Assembly: GCA_007131555.1 (NCBI GenBank)
Contig: SLQH01000389.1
Location: 1-10,628 of the forward strand
Length of the DNA stretch: 10,628 nt
Direction of reading: 5' to 3'
Origin: Planctomycetota bacterium
GTDB lineage: Bacteria; Planctomycetota; UBA11346
Shown one piece after another: positions 7,131 to 10,628 of the stretch (within the stretch, counting starts at the first letter, position 1; the number at the start of each line of letters is the position of its first letter). A model generated the notes under the pieces. It was not told the origin of the DNA. It did no database searches and saw only the letters and a program-made list of their open reading frames with translations. The position numbers were made by a program, and so were the translations under genes.

Positions 7131-9022
7131 GGGCTGAAGAACCGCGGCGTTGAATGGGTGCCGCTATCGGGCTCAGGTACGGCCGGACCGGCCTGGCCAC
7201 TCAAACGGGGACCGTAGGTTCGGATCGCAGCAATGACACGATCCAGGGCTGCACGCGCGTCCTTGCGTTCTGCAGCAGCATCGGTGAGGATCTCTGTCAA
7301 CCGTGCGACAACGGCGTCACGCGCTCCTGGCGGCGGATTGCCGCCCCCTGCGAACGTGTTGTCGAAACGCTCCATGATCTCGGCCTGCATGCCTTCCAGA
7401 TAGCGCTGGGCATAGACTGCGGTCTCAAACCGGGCCATCTTGGAAACAATGGCCCACACATGATAGGTCGCATCAAATTGAGCCAGTTCCGCCGGATCGG
7501 TAATGGCATTGCGCAAATGGTTCTGATATGCCAGTCGATCAATATCGGTATCAACCAAGGGACCGATCTCCGTCCAGCTGTCCTGGAACGACGCCATCAT
7601 GTACATGCGCAATGTGGTATAACTGTGGGTCAACTGGGACTGATTGATGCTGCCGCTGGACAGGACGCTCCAATGATAGATGAGGGCCTCGGTGAGATCC
7701 TTGAACGCAAGCGCGCTCTGATGACGCATGAACAGCCGAAACTCCAGGCGTGGCGTTGTGCCAAACTGGGTTTCCAGGGCGGGTGAGATGACGATGCTGC
7801 CCAATATCCCGCGCATGGCGGTCGCAAAGCCTGCCCGGGCCCTGTCCCAGCCGCTAACGGACCATCCTTCTGTCTCTTCTACAAGCTGCAGGTTCTGTTG
7901 GGCCGTTTTTCGTTTCTCCACAGCTCGTTCATAATCGGGACGTTGTGGGTGACCAGCGGGCGGTGGCGGGTTGAAGTGTCGTTCGATCTGTGCGTTAACG
8001 GCATCCAGCTCACGGCGGGCAGCCGCCACCGCCTCCGGCATCGATGGTGGCTCAACCCTGGCGGCAATGGTATCGACGATATCAATCGGCTCCTGATCCA
8101 ACACCGGAGAGACGATTCTCCCCCTGGCATTCTCGAAACCGTCATAGGCAGAATTCGAGGGTTGATTGCAGACCTGATGAGCACGACGAATGCCGATGCT
8201 GGCATGCCGTTCCATGCAGGCGGCATAGCCTGGTCCTCGAAAGGCCCGTTGCCCAGCGCTGATCAATGACTGCTCCATGGCGTTGCAGTCGCCCAGCATG
8301 GCGGAGATGTCCATGCCGGCGATCATCTTCATATGTTTGACAATTTCATAGAGGGTCGGGGAGAAGTTGGCCAGCAGGGCCATCGGGGCAGCGGCAATCA
8401 CACCCTCTTCCAATTGGGAGACGTACTCCTTGAGGGCTTCGCGGTTGAATTGAGCGCCAAATTGCGCTACCCAATCAAAGTTACCACAGGTGAATTTCGA
8501 TCGGTTGAGCTTCTCGCTCCACCGGTCCAGACGGCGCTGGACACTGGAGACGCGATTGCGTCGAGAGTCCACGATGCGAAACGTCGATACGTTGCCCACC
8601 CGGGCCCGGGCAGCAGATGACTGGGAATGTTGCAGGGTCCAGCCCAGATGCAGCGGGCCCATGATCGGGATGCTGTCAGCCCGAATACCGCTGGCACTAC
8701 CGTAGGCTGCCTGTTGTGCGTGCTGATACTCAGTGGCGTCAGCAATGCGCTGTTCTTGTATGTTTTTATACATGTGATCAGCGTCCAGCGCACCAAGACG
8801 GGCATCGATCTCGTCGAGAATTGTCTGCGTTGCCGCATCCATGGCGTCCTGCTCTGCGGGTGTGAGCTGGACCTGAGACAGTGGTGACGTCTCCACTGTT
8901 GGCAGGGTTTCTGCCGGATCTGCCAAGACCGGGTCCGGTTCTGGTTCCGGTTCTGCGCCAGGCACGATCTGCGCCCAGGAGCTGTGCGCCAGCAACAACA
9001 CGACTATCAGCCAACGGTTCAT
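7127..9022 (-). CDS. traH: TraH-like periplasmic protein of an F-type secretion system
   Basis: The protein has 631 residues, longer than F TraH (about 450). Residues 1-17 are a signal peptide (WLIVVLLLAHSSWA|Q). A Pro/Glu-rich linker follows (21-45, PGAEPEPEPDP). The TraH resemblance is in 178-255: TCGNFDWVAQFGAQF, then AAAPMALLANFSPTLYEIVKH, then AMLGDCNAMEQS. This matches the TraH order as I recall it: a CG-x-D motif, a helix with a Pro-containing LAL..P turn, a helix ending in Asn/Ser, then Cys-x-A. The only four cysteines (179, 246, 269, 285) all lie here, suggesting two disulfides. A charged helical segment (about 330-400) and a mostly helical C-terminal half (about 410-615) follow. In F, TraH is a periplasmic/outer-membrane protein of pilus assembly that works with TraF, TraU, TraW and TrbB. 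The start overlaps the traF stop as ATGA and has AGGAG six bases before it. Apart from the core motifs the sequence is divergent, so identity rests partly on its place between traF and traG. Confidence 0.6.
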   Translation of the reverse strand: MNRWLIVVLLLAHSSWAQIVPGAEPEPEPDPVLADPAETLPTVETSPLSQVQLTPAEQDAMDAATQTILDEIDARLGALDADHMYKNIQEQRIADATEYQHAQQAAYGSASGIRADSIPIMGPLHLGWTLQHSQSSAARARVGNVSTFRIVDSRRNRVSSVQRRLDRWSEKLNRSKFTCGNFDWVAQFGAQFNREALKEYVSQLEEGVIAAAPMALLANFSPTLYEIVKHMKMIAGMDISAMLGDCNAMEQSLISAGQRAFRGPGYAACMERHASIGIRRAHQVCNQPSNSAYDGFENARGRIVSPVLDQEPIDIVDTIAARVEPPSMPEAVAAARRELDAVNAQIERHFNPPPPAGHPQRPDYERAVEKRKTAQQNLQLVEETEGWSVSGWDRARAGFATAMRGILGSIVISPALETQFGTTPRLEFRLFMRHQSALAFKDLTEALIYHWSVLSSGSINQSQLTHSYTTLRMYMMASFQDSWTEIGPLVDTDIDRLAYQNHLRNAITDPAELAQFDATYHVWAIVSKMARFETAVYAQRYLEGMQAEIMERFDNTFAGGGNPPPGARDAVVARLTEILTDAAAERKDARAALDRVIAAIRTYGPRLSGQAGPAVPEPDSGTHSTPRFFSP

Positions 9023-10287
9023 GGCGCGCTCCTGATGCGGTCAGAAGGCGGCAGGATATGGGAGGCCTCTAGGCCGGACACCGGCGGTGCCGTCGCTGGG
9101 GGCGGGTCGTCCATAGCAGGCACCGTCGGACGTGTGCCATCACGACGGACCATCATGGCACGCTGCCCATCGGTGCTCGGTGGAGGCCAGGCCTCCGGTG
9201 ACCACCCGGCTGTCGTCATGAAGGTGCGCCGCAGGGTCGCCGTGGTCTGGCGCCCATCCAAGCGGGCCATCGTACCCGTGGCACGATTGATGAAGAGATA
9301 GGTGGGCGTCTTGTCGATCGCCAGCGCGGTGCGCAGATCGGTGACGTCCTGATAGTTGCGGGTATGCTGGAAGGGAAGTCCGCGCAGGATCCAGAACTCC
9401 AACTGGGCGGCCACGCGCGCCACGTCGTTGTCCATGGAGATGCCGGAGGCCTTGTAGCCACTGGCGGTCACATCAGCAGCGAAACGGGCCCAGTCCTCAG
9501 CAGCCGCAGTGGAGAATGTGCAGCGATGATCCCAGAACCACAGGACCTCCAACAGATTGGCCGGACCGGGGGTACGGATCTCCGCACCCGGCATACCGAT
9601 CGCACGGGCTTGTTCCGGGGTGTAGATACGTGCCCCACGACTGCTCGGTTCGACCACCGACATGTCGCCCAGAGTCATAGCGTCCGGTTCCGTCGACCGC
9701 TGGACCATGAGATGCTCTGGGGAGATGATGTCGAGATCCTCTGCCACCGGTATCAGGTGGCCCTGGGCAACACGGAACTGCCGCAGGGCGCCTTGTCGCT
9801 GGATCTGCCAGAGGGCGATCGTGTGGGGATTGGGATTGGTCATCGCCAGATAGGTGTGGGGATCTGGCAGGCGCGGCACGGGCCGCCCCTCACTATCATG
9901 GACCACGTCATTGAACAAGGGGACCGGCCCCAGATCTGTCGGCACCCAGACTTGCAAGGGGTGATCATAGAAACGCTGATAGTACGTACGAAAAGCGTCA
10001 GCCTGTTCCGGACTGACAAAGACCTCGGGATGATACCGCGGAGTGCGGGATTCCGCTTGGGTCCTGGCTGGTGGAGCTGCGGCGCTGGCCACGGGATCTG
10101 GAGAGGGCACGCCCGGGCGCACCACAACGATCAGCTCTCGTCGTGGGACTGGGGCATCCCAGAACCCCTGCCGGGGATGCATGAAGAAGCCCCCCTCGCG
10201 CACTGCCGGTTCCTGTGCCACCAAGGACATGCAGACAGCCCCCATCATGATCACGCACCACCCGTACCCCCGCCTGTATCGTCTCAT
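9019..10287 (-). CDS. traF: TraF-like thioredoxin-fold periplasmic protein with a CxxS site
   Basis: The protein has 422 residues from the ATG at 10287. That ATG overlaps the stop of the preceding gene (ATGA), has an AGG about eight bases upstream, and opens directly into a signal peptide (MRRYRRGYGW, then CVIMMGAVCMSLVA|Q). The longer in-frame start at 10353 would put 22 unrelated residues before the signal and is rejected. Residues 39-50 (RQGFWDAPVPRR) resemble the aromatic GFFFY/DP motif near the N-terminus of TraF proteins. A middle region with proline-rich spacer (58-82) and helices follows. Residues 246-360 are a thioredoxin-like domain: VLWFWDHRCTFS with C256 and S259 in place of CxxC, TPTYLFI with P328 as likely cis-proline, then a GTMARLDG hairpin and a final helix. 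The last 50 residues are Pro/Asp-rich. In F, TraF is a periplasmic pilus-assembly protein related to disulfide oxidoreductases. The single active-site cysteine argues against ordinary oxidase activity. Confidence 0.7.
   Translation of the reverse strand: MRRYRRGYGWCVIMMGAVCMSLVAQEPAVREGGFFMHPRQGFWDAPVPRRELIVVVRPGVPSPDPVASAAAPPARTQAESRTPRYHPEVFVSPEQADAFRTYYQRFYDHPLQVWVPTDLGPVPLFNDVVHDSEGRPVPRLPDPHTYLAMTNPNPHTIALWQIQRQGALRQFRVAQGHLIPVAEDLDIISPEHLMVQRSTEPDAMTLGDMSVVEPSSRGARIYTPEQARAIGMPGAEIRTPGPANLLEVLWFWDHRCTFSTAAAEDWARFAADVTASGYKASGISMDNDVARVAAQLEFWILRGLPFQHTRNYQDVTDLRTALAIDKTPTYLFINRATGTMARLDGRQTTATLRRTFMTTAGWSPEAWPPPSTDGQRAMMVRRDGTRPTVPAMDDPPPATAPPVSGLEASHILPPSDRIRSAP
9029..9033 (-). promoter_or_regulatory. 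Strong ribosome binding site of traH-like gene
   Basis: AGGAG on the minus strand, six bases before ATG 9020-9022, inside the last codons of the traF-like gene. It fixes the traH start and suggests efficient re-initiation, in contrast to the traG-like gene, which shows no such site. Confidence 0.7.
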
Positions 10288-10628
10288 GGCAATACCTGCT
10301 CCATGGTCGTCTCCAGATGCTCCGCTTCCCAGGCCAAGGCCTGACGGATCCACTCAGCGAGGTCCGTGCGCTGGCCCAGGCCTTCCAGGCGATGGATCGT
10401 GCTACTGGGGCTGATGTAATAGAAACTCGGAATGCGCCGCACATCGAGTGCCACCGCAGCGCTGACATCCTCCAGCATCAGGTAGCCCCCCTGCCGACGC
10501 ATTTGGCTCATCCGGGTAAACCCCGACCATTCTGCCACGGTCAGCGCCACCAGTTCCTCTTTGCGCTGTCGTTCGATGTCGGGATCCAGAGTGTCGTCGC
10601 GGGTTTCCAGGACGTCTTTGATGTCCCG
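10284..10628 (-). CDS. C-terminal part of a thioredoxin-fold transfer protein, TrbC- or TraF-like (5' end outside window)
   Basis: The frame is open from the window edge to a TGA at 10284-10286, giving 114 residues. A GTG at 10548-10550 lies inside it and is not needed as a start, since the frame runs on upstream with coherent coding (RDIKDVLETRDDTLDPDIER). The end looks like the second half of a thioredoxin fold: helix and strand (GGYLMLED, VSAAVALDV), then RRIPSFYYIS with P67 of this fragment as likely cis-proline, then a hairpin (TIHRLEGLG) and a closing helix (LAEWIRQALAWEAEHLE). No cysteine is visible; any active site would lie off the window. In F-type systems the TrbC pilin-assembly protein ends this way (a partner region followed by a VP-containing strand), and TrbC, TraF and TrbB genes cluster near traH and traG. 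TrbB-like or a second TraF-like protein are alternatives. The stop overlaps the next start as ATGA. Confidence 0.6.
   Translation of the reverse strand, partial: RDIKDVLETRDDTLDPDIERQRKEELVALTVAEWSGFTRMSQMRRQGGYLMLEDVSAAVALDVRRIPSFYYISPSSTIHRLEGLGQRTDLAEWIRQALAWEAEHLETTMEQVLP

Noticed and set aside
6423..7217. A 264-codon open frame on the plus strand
   Set aside because: It is the antisense of TraG membrane segments, which yields a His/Asp/Gln-rich product; a typical shadow.
9364..10344. A 326-codon open frame on the plus strand
   Set aside because: It lies wholly antisense to the TraF-like gene, which has a signal peptide, fold motifs and coupled start; the plus-strand product is low-complexity His/Arg/Gly-rich with no family look.
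10288..10353. Longer N-terminus for the TraF-like protein from 10353
   Set aside because: It would place 22 Gly/Ser/Asp-rich residues before a good signal peptide and overlap the upstream gene by 70 bases; the ATGA start at 10287 fits the operon pattern.

Overview
The window looks like part of a mobile or accessory region of a GC-rich proteobacterium. About 94% of it (995 to 10628) is one minus-strand operon encoding the distal part of an F-type (MPF-F) type IV secretion or conjugation apparatus. The remaining left end carries plus-strand remains of AlbA_2 (Schlafen/RecG-like) genes. The style of those proteins, with short TPVE linker repeats before a C-terminal winged helix, recalls gammaproteobacteria such as purple sulfur bacteria. 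That host assignment is from memory and weak.

Left end, plus strand (1-990). A gene enters from outside the window with four 12-bp coding repeats, then a winged-helix domain ending at 238. It overlaps the next start by ATGA. That second gene (235 to about 990) is an AlbA_2 ATP-binding-type protein that is clearly dead: it has several frameshifts, an in-frame TAG and internal deletions, and it breaks off at about 985. It appears to combine pieces of two different AlbA_2 subfamilies. The break lies within about 10 bases of the stop codon of the last secretion gene on the other strand, so this is probably a recombination boundary.

Minus-strand operon, read right to left: (1) C-terminal part of a thioredoxin-fold periplasmic protein, TrbC- or TraF-like (10284-10628, runs off the window); (2) TraF-like thioredoxin-fold protein with a CxxS site (9019-10287); (3) TraH-like periplasmic protein (7127-9022); (4) a 1255-residue TraG-like inner-membrane protein with two membrane clusters, a large periplasmic domain and a long helical tail (3363-7130); (5) an exported, cysteine-free protein with possible degenerate thioredoxin repeats (2296-3366); (6) an unrecognised exported or anchored protein (995-2281). 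Genes 1 to 5 are joined by four successive ATGA stop/start overlaps, so their products are probably made in a coupled way. Gene 6 follows after a 14-base gap.

In the F system, TraF, TraH, TraG and TrbC act together in the cell envelope in pilus assembly and mating-pair stabilisation. Genes 5 and 6 sit where F has traS and traT but resemble neither as far as I can see. I see no RNA gene, CRISPR array, insertion sequence or origin, and no gene-free stretch above 300 bases.
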